From Letharia columbiana (taxonomy: Eukaryota; Ascomycota; Lecanoromycetes; Lecanorales; Parmeliaceae): a stretch of 64,000 nucleotides of DNA. Below the pieces are notes generated by a model. The model searched no databases and was not told where the DNA came from. It saw only the letters and a program-made list of their open reading frames with translations. Positions within the stretch are counted from its first letter, which is position 1, and every line of letters begins with the position of its first letter. Positions 12,514 through 25,760 of this stretch are shown piece by piece. The stretch lies in assembly GCF_014066305.1 (NCBI RefSeq), contig NW_023501057.1:434001-498000 (forward strand). The letters are read 5' to 3'. Both the position numbers and the translations under genes were made by a program.

Positions 12514-13490
12514 TACTGGCCGGAAAGATATAATATAATATGGAATATTAACCTATTATATCATACTCTAATATAATATAAGTTATTGAGATTTGCATAA
12601 TCCCATACCTAGTATGATATGGGATCTTGACGGAATATATCACGGTATGATATATCTATAGTATTATACCATGGAATGGTATATGTATGGAATATCCCGT
12701 TGAGATTTCTATATTTAGAAGTATAAAGTAGCTATTCTAATCATCATTCTAGTCAACGGCTAATCGTATCTACCCCCATTCGATATACTACCATGGCTGG
12801 CACTACCATGGCTGGCACTACCATGGCTGGCACTACCATGGCTGGCACTACCATGTCTACCACTACCATGGCTGGCACTACCATGGCTGGCACTACCATG
12901 TCTACCACTACCATGGCTGCTACTATCATGGCTGCCACTACCATGACTATCACTCACTATCATGACTATCACTACCATAGCTACTGTCGAAATGTGGCCC
13001 CCGCGCATCCCAGCCACCGTGTTCTTCAGCCACCTGATTTTGTACTGTATTTAGGACCTGGCCCCGGAGAGGTTTTGGAGAATCAATCCGTCCGTTCTAC
13101 ACATCACATACCTGATATTTTAACAGCTACCACTACCATGGCTATCACTATTTATTATTCAAATAGCCTACTATCATATGGTAGCTATGATAGTGCCAGT
13201 CATGATAGTGCCAGCCATGGTAGTGCCAGCCATGGTAGTGCCAGAATGATGACTAGAATAGCTACTTATACTTCTAAATATAGAAATCCCAACGGGATAT
13301 CCCATACATATACCATTCCATGGTATGATACCACAGATATACCATACCGTGGTATATCCCGCCAAGATCCCGAACCCATACCAGAAAAATGGAATGGTAT
13401 CCGACCCTATCCATATCATACCCGGATACGGTATGGTATCACTTAGTATGGAATATCCTATGGGATATACCATACCTTTCCGGCCAGTAT
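12514..13490. mobile_element. Foldback (long inverted repeat) DNA element with 8-bp target duplication
   Basis: The ends are perfect inverted copies (TACTGGCCGGAAAG at the left, its complement at the right) and the inverted arms extend over about 220 bp each, then continue inward through oppositely oriented minisatellite runs. Both sides are flanked by an 8-bp duplication, TATTCTTC at 12506-12513 and TATTCTCC at 13491-13498, differing by one transition. The empty target can be seen in the neighbouring tandem units (for example near 13745). An 8-bp duplication suits the hAT superfamily, but no transposase is encoded, so it would be non-autonomous. It is far less RIP-mutated than its host array. 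The superfamily call is inference. Confidence 0.75.
12789..12932 (+). repeat. 15-bp minisatellite (CTACCATGGCTGGCA-type)
   Basis: About nine tandem 15-bp units built on ACTACCATGGCTGGC, with some units carrying TCTACC in place of GGCTGG. Inverted copies of the same unit occur at 13190-13245 in the other arm. The period is a multiple of three, which produces long meaningless open frames on both strands. Confidence 0.85.
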
Positions 13491-14290
13491 ATTCTCCGCA
13501 TTTATCTATTATAGTTTCTTCTCTTACTTCTTAATATAGTAGAGATAATAAGCTAAGTTATAGTAGTATTCTTCGCTTACTAAGTAATAATTTAATATAA
13601 AATAATTAAGTTATAGTAGTATTCTTCGCTTACTAAGTAATAATTTAATATAAAATTATAGAGAATATATAATATAGGATCTTAAAGAGTTAAGCCGTGT
13701 TCTTAACGATAATAATCTTATTACTACTTAGTTTCTTCGTAATATTCTTCGTATTTATCTATTATAATTTCTTCTCTTACTTCTTAATATAATAAGAATA
13801 ATAGACTAAATTATAATAATATTCTTCGCTTACTAAGTAATAATTTAATATAAAATCGTAGAGAGTATATAACGTGGGATCTTAGAGAGCTAAGTTTATT
13901 CTTAATACTAAAAGTCTTATTACCGCTTAATTTCTCCGTAATATTCTCTATAGTATTCTTCGTAGTATTCTTCACATTTATCTATTATAGTTTCTTCTCT
14001 TACTTCTTAATATAGTAAAGATAATAAACTAAGTTATAGTAATATTCTTTACTTATTAAGTAATAATTTAATATAGAATCGTAGAGAGTATATAACGTGG
14101 GATCTTAAAGAGCTAAGTCTATTCTTAATGCTAGAGATCTTATTATCGCTTAATTTCTTTATAATATTCTCTATATTCGCTTACTATAGTAATTTCTCTT
14201 ATACTAGCTAAATAGATTAATATAAGATCGTAAAGAGTAAGTCTATTATATTACTACTATTAATAACTATCTTTATAATATTCTTCGTAG

Positions 14291-14447
14291 TATTCTTTAT
14301 ATTCGTCTTAAAACTAATTTTATTAATAGCGAAGATTGCGAAATATAGTAAAAAATTAATTAAGTTTCTTATTAACTTAATAGCGTAGTTAATTACTAAT
14401 TAAAAAAAATTATAAATTTAATTTATAGACCTTTACTCGTTATAGAA
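14291..14447. repeat. Left portion of dispersed repeat R, copy 2
   Basis: From about 14395 the sequence matches the start of repeat R as seen at 38020-38060 (an AATTTAATTTATAG block followed by CCTTTACTC). The copy is interrupted by the segment at 14448-14925 and then by element A. Confidence 0.5.
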
Positions 14448-14925
14448 ATATTAAATTAATTAGAATATTTTAAAAGCGATTAATTAGAAAGTTCTCGAAG
14501 TAATAAATTAAAAGATTTTATTATAATTAATTAGAAAGTTTTAAAAGTAATTAATTAATAAATTTAAATAGTAATTAGCTAAGTATTTTAAATAGTAACT
14601 TATTAATAAATTTAACTATATTAAAAAAATATAAACTTTATTATAAAAGAAATTTAAGATTAAAAACTTTAAATATATAATATAAAATAATATATAATAA
14701 CTTTATAATCTAGCGATAAGTTTTATAATATATTTATATAATTTTATTAATTTTAATATATAAGTAAATAATATAATTAGAAGAAAAAGAAATAAATATT
14801 ATAATTCTAAATATTATAATAAGAAAGAATTTAAATATACTTTTCTCTTTTTTAATTATTACTTTAATTATCTAACTTTCTTTATTAAATAAAATTATTA
14901 ATATATTATTAATAAAAATAAATAG
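14448..14925 (-). repeat. Inverted copy of the segment at 4730-5170
   Basis: Read in reverse, this stretch follows the 4730-5170 sequence, including remnants of the 24-bp repeat (near 14480-14560) and the downstream TTATCGCTAGATTATA block (near 14710). It is therefore a second, oppositely oriented copy of the same degraded element and appears to interrupt a copy of repeat R. Confidence 0.55.
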
Positions 14926-14994
14926 TAAATATATTAATATATATAATAGAATAAGATAGAGCTAAGCTTAAGAATCTTAAATTTATATATATAG
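14926..14994 (+). repeat. Repeat R fragment and left target site of element A
   Basis: The sequence AGAATAAGATAGAGCTAA and the following bases match repeat R at 38080-38125. It ends in TATAG (14990-14994), which is duplicated at 36974-36978 on the far side of element A, where repeat R resumes. Confidence 0.75.
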
Positions 14995-15269
14995 TATAAG
15001 AATATAGTTTACTAGCGGTTAGCTAGCGGATATAGACTATAAAAGATATAGAGTCGTTATAGAGTTTAATAGTATATTTGATAATAGAATTAATCTTTAA
15101 GAAATATTAAAACTTCGAGGTATACGAAGTAGATCTATGTCCGCTAAGCCCCTAGATATACGAGATATATTATTAAAATTAGACTCTAAAAGAAACTCTA
15201 ATATAATATATATAATATCGATATCTTAGTATAAATAGTATAAAGGTCTATAACGTATTAAATTTAATA
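14995..15269 (-). repeat. Element A 3' LTR (275 bp)
   Basis: It begins TATAAG (a mutated TG start) and ends in TTTAATA (a mutated CA end). It aligns without gaps to 36699-36973, which keeps more CG and TG. The LTR pair differs by many transitions, as expected after RIP. Confidence 0.88.
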
Positions 15270-17298
15270 ATTATCTTTTCTTCTAAATCTTAATTTCTAG
15301 GCGCTTAAGTAAAAATAAAATACTTATTAAAAAATCTTTAAACTCTAATAGAGAAATAAGAGAAAAGAGTTAATCTATTAAGATTATAATATCGTTTTAA
15401 TAATATAATAGAATTAACTCTTATACGTTATAGACGCGTTATTAATATATTATATAATAATATTAATACTATCTTCGAGAATAATATTACTTTTATAATA
15501 TTAATTAATAATAATTTATAGTAAATTAATATACTTAATATTAGCGTTTTTATAACGCTAGTTAATAGCCCTTATAGCGAATAATATTAGATTTAAAAAT
15601 TTATAATAAAATCTTAAAAACTTAATAGATAAAAGAAGAGAAAAGAGTTTTCTTATAAATAACGTTATTTTTATAGCGTATTACGTCTATAGCGAAGTAA
15701 TATAATAATAATCTTTATTATAAGAATTCGAAGAAAGTAATTAATAGAGCGACGTATTCGCGATAATATCTTCGATTATTAATTAATAATAGTAGAAATA
15801 ATACGATAGTTAGGCGACGCGGCCTTAAAGATAATAGTAAAATATTATCGCGTTATTACTATCTACGTTACTAGATACTATTCGCTAATAATAGCGCTAC
15901 GATAAAGAATATAAAAATCTCTTTCGAATTATTTATTTTTATTCTTTATAACTTCTAATATCTCTTTTATAAATATTTACTTTAGCGCTATAACGTTAAT
16001 ATTAATACTAATATAAGTATAATATATCTTATTATATTAATAGTCTACTTCTCTTTATTATAAGTATCTTATTATTATTAATCGCGTTAATATATAAGCT
16101 AATAATTTTATAGTACTCTTTTTTAATAATAATAATAACTTTAATAGTAAATATATAATCGTCTTATAAGCGCGATTATTAACCCTTAACTATTTTTGCT
16201 ATTATCGCTTTATATATATATCTATTAATAAGTTCTAATATCTAATTTATTATATAAAACTTATTTTTATCGAGGCGATAATTTATATATTTAAGATAAG
16301 TCTTCTCTCTATAATAACTATAAAGCCGAAAGACGCGATATTAATCGCTATATTAAAATTCCTCTATACCTTTAGATATAGATAAGAAAATTAATATAAC
16401 GCTATCGTCGCGTTAAATAATCTTAAAAGTTATTTTATTAACGGGCTAAGCTTAATAAGAAGATTACTTAATAGTATAAGTTATAGAAATATACGATAGT
16501 AATAACTTCGATTATCTTTATTATAATTATAGATCTCTAAGGCTAGCTTATAGCGGTATATAAGCGTATAAAGAAATTAAAGAGAATAAATAAGTTACTA
16601 GAGAAGAAGCTTAAGAGCCTTTATCGATATATAATAAACGTCGATAAGTATTAACGCGAAGACTATACTTTAACTATCTTCTTATTAGAGAATTAGATTA
16701 ATAGACTTAACTCGAAATTTAACGCTAAAATAATAGAGAATATTTAAATAGTAATCTTTTTTTAGTAATAGCGTTAATATAAGATTTTTAGATAGTTTTT
16801 TAATAGCTATTCTAGATAAAAATACGTTTATATTAATAGTATATATTTTAATATAATAAATTCTCTTTATAGTAGAGTTTAGTAGATAGTTAAATAATAT
16901 AATTATTTTTTTAATCTATATTTTAATAGTAGTAAGTATAGAGGAGTACGCGCGTAGTATAAGTATTATCTAGAAATATATCTAATCTAGTTAATAGTTA
17001 TATCTTATTTTATTATCTTTATTTACTCGTTATTAATTTATATAATTAATCGAGCTCTTTAATAATAAGAGATTTATTATTTATTATTTAGTACTTTCGC
17101 TTATTATCTATTTATTTATAAATTTAAATTAGCTTATTAATATTAATAAATTTATTATCTAATAGTTATTAATTATACTCTTCGCTCTAATTAATTTATT
17201 TAACTTTATATTAAATATTTTTCTTATATTTAATCTTATTAATAATTTCTTTAATCTTTTAAAATTTATCGTTATTAATAAGATCGAGAATTTATATA
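15270..17298 (-). pseudogene. Element A, 3' internal region
   Basis: About 2 kb of the 3' part of element A lie between its LTR and the insertion point of element B. Integrase core relics end on the other side of B, so this should hold the integrase C-terminus and 3' untranslated sequence. I could not recognise individual domains here. Confidence 0.5.
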
Positions 17299-17303
17299 AA
17301 GAC
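17299..17303. repeat. Target duplication AAGAC (element B, left)
   Basis: AAGAC directly precedes the left LTR of element B and is repeated at 32159-32163 directly after the right LTR. Confidence 0.85.
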
Positions 17304-17433
17304 TATTAGAAGTAATAATCTAATTAATGTAATATAACTTAATTAATTATATTAATAAAGAAACTACTTTCTAAGTAAGTAATTTCTTATTAAGTCTTAC
17401 TTGACGAAAGGCCTTTCTTAGCAATCTCTAATA
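17304..17433 (-). repeat. Element B 3' LTR (130 bp)
   Basis: It aligns with 32029-32158 over 130 bp, including the shared GAAAGGCCTTTCTTA segment. It retains a TG and a GC at positions where the partner has TA and AT. Confidence 0.85.
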
Positions 17434-20417
17434 AGATATCGATAATAAAAAATGAAAGTAATATTCTCGTTGATAAGTAAGGTAGAAGAAGAAAAGATTA
17501 CTTAAATAAGTAAGATATAGCTTTCAAAATAGATAAGATAGAAATTTCTAGAAATCGGGTTTCTCGCGAGAAAAGCTCTTATTTAGATATTCGCGATCCG
17601 CTTACTTCTACATAATATTACTTTCTTAGAAAACTACTTTCTTAACGAGAGAAACTAATTTTCTAACCGAAATTTTTACTCTTATTAATCTCTATTCCGA
17701 CCGAAGATCTAACGTTTTTAAATAAGATCTCGAAGTTTCTTTCGATAATAGACGAGAACTTAAAGAAATAGCTTTCCCGTCGCGATTCGATATTTCTAAA
17801 TAAGATCTTAAAGTTTTTTTTAGGAGTCGAGTCGTCGATTTTAGCGGCGTGAAATTTGATGCTTCCTCGATACTTCTAAAAGCTTCTTTTAGAAGTTAAG
17901 ATATTATCGTTTCTTACGACGGGGAATATAGTGCTTTCTCGATACTTCTAGAAGGTTTTAAAGCTTCTTTTAGAAGTTGAGTTATCGTTTCTTACGGCGT
18001 AGAATACGATACTTCCTCGATTTCACGAACATCGATATACTTATTCTTATAGTTCTAAATTAATTTCTAAATATTATTAAGATTCTTTATATTTATCTAC
18101 TTATTATACTATAACCTATATTCTTTTTATTTAATAAGATATTTTATAATAAAATCTCTCTCTTTAGCGATAACGCGCTTATTTAGAAGTTAATCGAGTT
18201 TCTAGAATTTAAAAATCTCGATATTATCTTTAACGAAGATAGAAGATAACTCGTTAAGATGAGACTATAATCGAGTATATAAATCGATTTAGAAATTCGA
18301 ATATATCTTTAATTATATTATAATAAAAATCGAATATACTCTTTAATTATTAGAAATATCTAATCGATAGATAAGACGCTCGACTTATTCGAGAACTTTA
18401 AAGAAATTAATAAATTATAAATTATATTTTCTTTTAATAAATTAAGTAGTTAAAATATTATAATTACGATATAGTCGTAGAAATATATAATTACTTATAT
18501 AAAAGAATTAAGAATAATATTATTAATTATAGTAAAACTTTAAATTTATCTAAGTAAAGGCGATAGTATTCGATACTTCTAGATAAGCGATATTTTTTAA
18601 TATTAGTTATTTCTTATAGACGTCGAGATTTAATAACTAATTTAATAAGAAATTATAGAAAACTTTATTTAGAGATTTACTTAAAAAAGTAGAGATAATA
18701 TTATTATAGCTTATTTAAATAATTGAAATTATAATTAATTAAACTATAATATTATTAAGCGTAGATATTTAAAAGTAAATAATAATCTTAATAGTCTAGT
18801 TAGTATATTTATTAAATTTATTAATCTATAAATAATAAATAATTAAGTATAATAATTTAACGCCTAGCTTAATAAAAAGAGTCTTTTATAATTTATTAAG
18901 AAACTTGCGATTATAATCTAAAATAATTTACTTCGATAATCTCTAATTAATTTTTCGAAGTCGTCGAAGTAGATAATATACTTAATCCTCGATAGTAAAA
19001 GTTAACTTATTAGAAATTAATATAATTCTTTTAGAAAATTTATTAATAATGAATATAATTATGTTATAGCCTTTAATAGAAGTTAATAAGATAAGAATAA
19101 AATTAATTATTAAGATATAAAATAATATAAATAGAGTAAGAATAGGCTATAAAGATTTATATAGTAGATATCGAGATATTTAATAGAGCTAATATTAAGA
19201 ATAGTATTAAATATACTTTCGTAGCTAGCGTGTAAAACTATATATATATTATTAGCGAGATATACTTTTATAATATTTAATAAATTTAATATAATAGAAT
19301 TAATTAAAGTAAGTAACTTTAAAAAAGATTTATATATAGAAGAGTAATATATAGAGTTAACTCGGCGTAAAAGCATAATTATTAATTAATATATCGACTT
19401 TCTATATAAGATCGTTACTATTTTAGAAAAAAGAAAGAGAAGTAATATTCTCGCCGGCTTAATTATTAAAGTTAAGAGTTTCTAAGATTTTATATTATTC
19501 TAAATTCTTCTAATAATTTTTAAGAATTTATTAATATAGTTTTAAGCTTAGTTTTATAAGAGTAATAGCGATATAAACGTAGTTATATAAAGTATTAAGC
19601 TTCTTAATAGTATTTTAATTAAAAGCTATTATCTTAATAATAGCGAAGTTTAAAAGTTTTAATAAGGCGTTTAATACGATATATTCCCTTCTTAATTTAT
19701 AATAAAACTCGAGATTTCGAAAACGCTAAATAAATTTCGATATTTAAATAAAATAAAGATTTAATTTAGTTATTAAAGACGTAGATAGAGATATCTATTT
19801 AAAAATATTAAGAGCGAAGTTATAATTTATATAGATTACTATCTTCGAAGCTCATTTAACTATATATCTTATTTTTCGAAGTATCTATATAATTCTAGCG
19901 ATTTCGAGTTTTATAGATTAATATCTTATTTCGATATTCTTAAGAAAGCGATTTAAGAATAAGATTAGCTGAACTTAAGAGCGTTTAGAGTAATTATTAA
20001 TAAGCTCTTCTTTAATATAGTAAATTATAACTCTAAACTCGAATTTATTAATATTAAGATTTACGTAAAGTATAATCTTATTATTAAAATAAATTAAAAA
20101 TAATAAGATCGATAATGCTCGCTATAGCGCTTAAAAAGAAGTTTTCTTAATATTAATTAATAGGCCAAGTACGAAGCGAGAAGTAAAATTTTTTTTTTTT
20201 ATTTAACTCTAGGAGATATAGTAAGTATTATAATTTTTCGATTTTAAAGAGGCTTTATTATAATAATATAGTTAATAATATAATTATATAATTAATCTAT
20301 TATTTTTAAGTAAGTTTTTAATTTAGAAAGAGTTTTCGAAAATAAGAGCTTAGTAATTACTTATAGTTTATTCTCGATAATTTAAAGTTTAAAGGAATTA
20401 ACTTTCTATTTAAGTAA
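17434..20417 (-). pseudogene. Element B pol, distal part: RNase H and integrase relics
   Basis: On the minus strand, the sequence just below 20417 continues the reverse transcriptase tail. An RNase H relic with an LDTSK-like motif and a later YINYN-type segment (degenerate tDH region) follow down to about 19700. The H2C2 zinc-binding part of integrase lies at about 19376-19110. The integrase core follows at about 18950-18400, where a YYPQ-like motif followed by degenerate DG-xSE residues can still be traced. The distal end is unassigned. Many in-frame stops are single C-to-T changes. Confidence 0.75.
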
Positions 20418-20422
20418 GTATA
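20418..20422. repeat. Target duplication GTATA (element C, left)
   Basis: GTATA immediately precedes element C and is repeated at 27583-27587 immediately after it. Confidence 0.88.
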
Positions 20423-20679
20423 TGTAAGAGTAGAAGTACTCGAAGCGAACTAATAGACTCGCTTACGTCGCTTATTAGACTGCAAGCTACGTAGCTAGAG
20501 CGAGTATTCAATATGCTTAGCAAAGTCTTAAATACTTATAAATCCTCTTTCCCCTTCTTCTTTCTTTAGTTATTAGTTTACCTAGTAACTAATTTATTTA
20601 TTCTATTAACTATATATCTAAATCTCGTAATTATATAGCTATTACACAGTTTTATTAAAAGAAGCCTTACTATTTTATA
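20423..20679 (+). repeat. Element C 5' LTR (257 bp)
   Basis: It begins TGTAAGAG and aligns without gaps to 27326-27582. It contains the CTTACGTCGCTTATTAGACT and CCCCTTCTTCTTTCTTTAG segments also found in the 3' copy. A tRNA primer site after it could not be identified. Confidence 0.9.
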
Positions 20680-20849
20680 GTTCTAATAACTTTATTTATA
20701 TGAAATTATTTAATTTAGTTATAATAAGTAACTCGCGAGCTAATTCTATTAATTTATAAAGTAGAAATATTCTATTATAACTAACTAGCGACGTTTTTAA
20801 TCTAATAGATAACTCTCGTTAAAATACGTTTACTATATAATTAAGCGAT

Positions 20850-23800
20850 TATAATATTAATTCTAATATCTATGAAAATTCTAATTATACTATTAATGAA
20901 AATAATAATCGTTAAAGCGTTATACTTAATAACTCTTCATCTATAGACGAAGATTCTCGCTTTATAAACTTAATTTAAGTCTAACGCTATCGACTTCTAG
21001 AGCTTAATATTAAGAAGTAATTAATTATCGAAAAACTTAAGTTAATTAAAATATAAAATATATGAGAATATCGTCGTAAGTATAGCGATAATTACTATCG
21101 TAATTCGAGTTATAAGAAGATAAGTATTATTAAGATATCTAATATACAGTATCTTAATAATTATAACTCGATAATTATATTTCTTTAAAACTACGATAAT
21201 TTTATCGCCTCGATATCTTATATTAATTTTCGTATAAATAAAGAAAAAACTCGCTGGGCTTTAGCCCTCTTGATAGATATTAAGAAGTAGATCTGAAGAA
21301 ATATTAGAGATACGATACTATATAATATCGAGGAATCTATTTAAAAGGAATATAAGGGGTAATATTTAAATTAAGTTTGTAATTTAGTTATTAAGTCTTA
21401 TAATATAGAACGCTAATTAATTAAAGTAATTATAAGAGACGCGTAGTCGATAGCTAGCTTTAATAACTATCTTACTATACTCTAATTATAGCGAGAACGT
21501 TATATAATCGACCTGAAATATATAGAAGGCCTACGAGATAGGGTGATAGAGAAAATTTCTCTAAAAGTTATAAAGGAGGCTACTTAATCTATTATCTATA
21601 CTATTATACTATAATAATATTAGAGTATAGAGTAAAGACTATAAAAAACGAAAGAGCTTTCTACTCTAGATAAGACTTATTTTAATAATAAGATAAGTAA
21701 TTAGAGAAGTAGTAATTAATAGTATATTAAGCTTAAGAGATAGTATACGAAGAGCTAATAAGATTAAAAGAAGAGTTTATTCTCATCGATATTGTAAGAC
21801 TAAAAGTCTAAGCGGATTAAACTTGAAGATAGCGACTCTCATATTAAGTCAAAGATACTTCTTGCTAAAATATAATGCTATGATTGCGAGTAGCTAGAGT
21901 ATTATAAGAATTCGTCTAAATATCTAAATTACGTTATAGATAACGAAGCATATAATTATAGATCGAGTAAGGGAAAAAGTAAAGTCTAATACTTATCGCT
22001 ATAGTATTAGATATATTACTAATTAAGCGGTAATCTCGCTCTCTATTATTAAGAGGTAAAATTACTACGCTAAATGAAAAGCGTGAGATAACTACCCTAG
22101 TAGATATCGATAGCGAGAAAATCTTTATATTATAATCTTTTATCAAAGAGATGTAGATTTCTAAATCTAAATATATGTTAATAATAATATATACTATTAA
22201 CGGTTATTAAATACTCTTATATAGAAAGTATAATTTAATCTTTAGCCTTATAAATAGTCGAGGAAAAAAGTAAGAGTAAACCTTAAAGGCGTATACTGTG
22301 AATATATGAGAATATAATCTTATTCTTAATTTCCCTTAAATCTATAATATCGATCTAGATATTTATTAACGTAAGTAGTTCTAGACCTATCGCGATTTTT
22401 CTATAAGTAATAAGAAGTAAGTAAATATCGTAATAGTGAATATAAAGTAGTTTACGTTATTAACTAATATAGCAGTTATATATAATCTAGAATAAGCGTT
22501 TATTATATTTCTATATTAGATTCTATCTAAAAGTAATAAAGATAATTACGATAAAGCTATATAGTATAATATTACGTAGCTAAATAACTCTAGCGTACTT
22601 AAATAACTTAAGAACCTATTAGAAGTCTTTTTAGAAGAGTTATTTAATAATCTTAATATATATAATTAGATTAAATACTCTATCGATTTATAATCTAGAA
22701 AGCTATTTAGAAGCGATTCGATTTATAATATATTATATAACGAACTCGTAGTAATTAAAAACTATCTAGATACTACGCTTAAGAGAAAATAAATTTAACT
22801 TTTAATTAGTTAGATTAGCTCGTTAGTACTATTTATTAAGAAACTAGATAACTCGCTATAATTATATATTAATTATCGAGAGTTTAACGAGATAACTATT
22901 AAGAATAATTACTCGTTACTACTACTCTTAGAGACTTTAGAAAGATTTATATATGCGAAGCACTTTATTAAGATTGATATTCGTAATATATATTATAGAA
23001 TACGAGTGCGAAAGGGAGATAAGTGAAAAATTACCTTTCGAACTCGCTATGGCTAGTTCGAATATTAAGTAATATCTTTTAGCTTTATAAATGTCTTTAT
23101 AACCTTTTAAGCTTACGTAAATAAAGTATTTAAGTTATATATCGATATCTTCTATATAATATACTTAAATAATATATTAATCTATTTCGAAATGGAAGAG
23201 TTATATTAGAAGTATATATGTAAAGTACTACGCGCACTATTAAAGTATCGACTCTATACGAAGTTATTAAAATATGCTTTTAATCGTAATAAGATTATCT
23301 TTCTAGAGTTCTTAATAAATTAACGCGGTATTTAAATGAAGCTATTACGTATTAAGGTTATTACTAAATAGCTAGAATTAGAGTCTATTAAGAATATCTT
23401 AATCTTTCTAGAGTTTATAGACTTTTATTAATGATTTATGCGAGGCTTTTTATAGATAGCTATATCTTTAATAAATTTAATCTAAGAAGTAAAGAAAGGC
23501 GAGATTAGATTACTCTTCGTATTTAATAAGAAAATCTACGAGACTTTTAAGATATTTAAGCGAGTATTTATTATTATATCTATACTAAAATACTATAATT
23601 AGAAAATATCGCTTATTATAGAGATTAATATTTTTAATATAGATATAGATAATATACTTAGCTAACTAAGCGAGAACGAGTAATAATATTCTATTACTTT
23701 TTTTAGCTATAAATTTAAAGGCGCTAAGTCTCACTAAGATATCTATAATAAAAAGCTCTATGCGATTATACTAGATTTTAAGAATTAAAAATATTATTTA

Positions 23801-25760
23801 TAAGATAGTAAGTACTCTATTCGTATAATCTTAGATTATAATAATTTATATTATTTTATAATAATAAAAGAGCTTAATACGAAGTAGATTCGCTAGACTA
23901 AGAAATTAGCTATATTTAACTTTATTATTAAATATCGTAAAAAAAAACTTAACTCTATAAATATATTATTAAGAAGGCTTAATATTATTAAATTAAACGA
24001 TAACGAGAATAATAATAATAATTTTTTTTTATCTTGCGAAATAAGCTTTATAATTAGAAATATTAATTTAATCTATAGAAATATAATAGCGTATCTACTA
24101 TAGTTAAACTTATAGCGTTAATAAAGTAATTAGATAATATTATTATCGCAGATATTTAAGTTATTAACTTAAATAAGAGAGTACTTAATAGATAAATATA
24201 TATTCTAGATATTACGATATTATCTTAACTTCTAATTTATTAGATTTTAAAGTTAAAGAGATTTTATTTAAAGTTATAAGAATTAATAATAGTATAGCTA
24301 CTTAAATTATAATATAAGAATATTTTCGTTATAAATAAGAAGTAGCGTTAAAGATATACTACTAAATAGAATAAGCTTTCGAAATAAAGAGTTAATGAGA
24401 ATAAACTGCTACGTCGTAACCTTATAGTTTATATTTCTAACGATTCTACTATAAAGAAAGAGATCTTTTATATAAATTATAATAATTCTAATACGAGGTA
24501 CTTCGTCTATAAGTATATTAAGAAGAATATTAGATTTAAGTATTATTAGATAGATATAATAAGCGATATAATAAAGTATATTCGCACTTACCTCAATTAT
24601 TAAAGAGTATAAATTTATTATTATAAATTATATAGCGAGCTAACGTCGATTCCTCTAGATAATATAAATTCATTTTATACTATAATACTGAATTTTATTA
24701 TAAATCTATTACTTATAAAGGATTTATATATTAATAAAATTTATAATACTATCTTAGTCTTAATAGATAAGCTAATTAAGTATATAATATATATAGTAAT
24801 TACTAAGAATCTAAAGGCTAATAGTCTTACTAATATCTTATAGTAGAAATTTATATTACTACGCGATATAATATATAACTTAATTTCAAATCGAGACTTT
24901 CTATTTATAAGTAAGTTCTAGATAATACTATATTAATATCTAAGTATAAAGCGTAGATTAAGTATTATATTCTATTCTTAGATTAATAATTAAATTAAGA
25001 GGTAAAATTAGATATTAGAATATTATTTATAGATATATTATAATTATAAATAGAATAACTAGTCTAAAATCTTATTAATAACTACGTTTATATATAATAA
25101 TAGCGTATATATAAATATTAGTAAGATTCTATAAGATCTACTAATAGGATATATAGTAGACTTAAAAAATACTTCTAAAGATAGAATCTTAAGAGGGAAA
25201 GTATCGCTTATTATAGAGCGAGTAGAATAGTTATAAAAAATAAGATCGCACTTAAAAAAATTATAGAAGCGAGCGTTAAAGTAGTAAGTAAAGTATTATA
25301 ATAGTAATTATAGAGCTATAATCTTTAAAGAAAAAGATAAAGTACTATTATAAAGCTTAAATATATATACTTTATAATTAAAGAAGAAACTTAATTATAG
25401 ATAGCTTAGGTTTTTTAAAGTATTAGAGAAAATAAGTATATAAGCTTATAAGCTAGACCTCTCTATTAAGTATAAAAAAATTTATTTTATATTTTATATA
25501 TTACTATTAGAGTTATAATACTTATATAATAATAATTCGAAGTTATAAATAATCTTAATTAATAAAAAAGAAGAGTAAGAGGTTAATAAGATACTAGATA
25601 AAAGAGTTTATAAGAGCGAGACTAAATATCTTATTAACTAAAAAGACTTCTTATCTTACGAAGCTTTATAAGAATTAATAAAGTATCTCGAAAATATTAA
25701 AGGCGTAATTAAGAACTTCGAGTAAATAAAGAAATTATATAAATTAATATTTAAGATAAA
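20850..25760 (+). pseudogene. Element C gag-pol relic with chromodomain
   Basis: The gag zinc knuckle (C-x2-C-x4-H-x4-C type) is at 21876-21920, with its histidine and last cysteine altered by C-to-T changes. The reverse transcriptase begins near 22960 (KIDIR in place of KLDLR), and the catalytic box at 23162-23173 reads YLNN instead of YLDD. RNase H occupies roughly 23500-23960 and integrase roughly 24430-25200. A chromodomain-like stretch at 25624-25724 has the KYLIN-stop-KDF and YEAL motifs. Stops occur throughout, so it is non-functional. Domain order gag-PR-RT-RH-IN-CHD is that of Ty3/Gypsy chromoviruses. Confidence 0.85.

Larger units (their letters stand above)
12350..14290 (+). repeat. 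Tandem array of about 200-bp units, interrupted by the foldback element
   Basis: Units containing ATTCTTCGCTTACTAAGTAA, a GTGGGATCTT-like block and a CTTAATTTCTCCGTAATATT block recur near 12385, 13570, 13620, 13825 and 14048. The period is about 200-225 bp once the 977-bp element at 12514-13490 is removed. Copies differ mainly by RIP-type transitions. A possible non-coding satellite or a degraded transposon internal repeat; I see no protein relic in it. Confidence 0.7.

Noticed and set aside
12760..13473. Long open frames on both strands over the CCATGG-rich repeats
   Set aside because: They are produced by the 15-bp minisatellite, whose period is a multiple of three. The frames exist on both strands and run across the inverted arms of a transposon.
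12350..14290. Regular repeats considered as a CRISPR array
   Set aside because: The units are about 200 bp, without short conserved repeats separated by unique spacers, and the genome is eukaryotic.
19110..19376. 88-codon ATG-starting minus-strand frame in the AT-rich block
   Set aside because: It is the H2C2 part of element B's integrase relic, not an independent gene.
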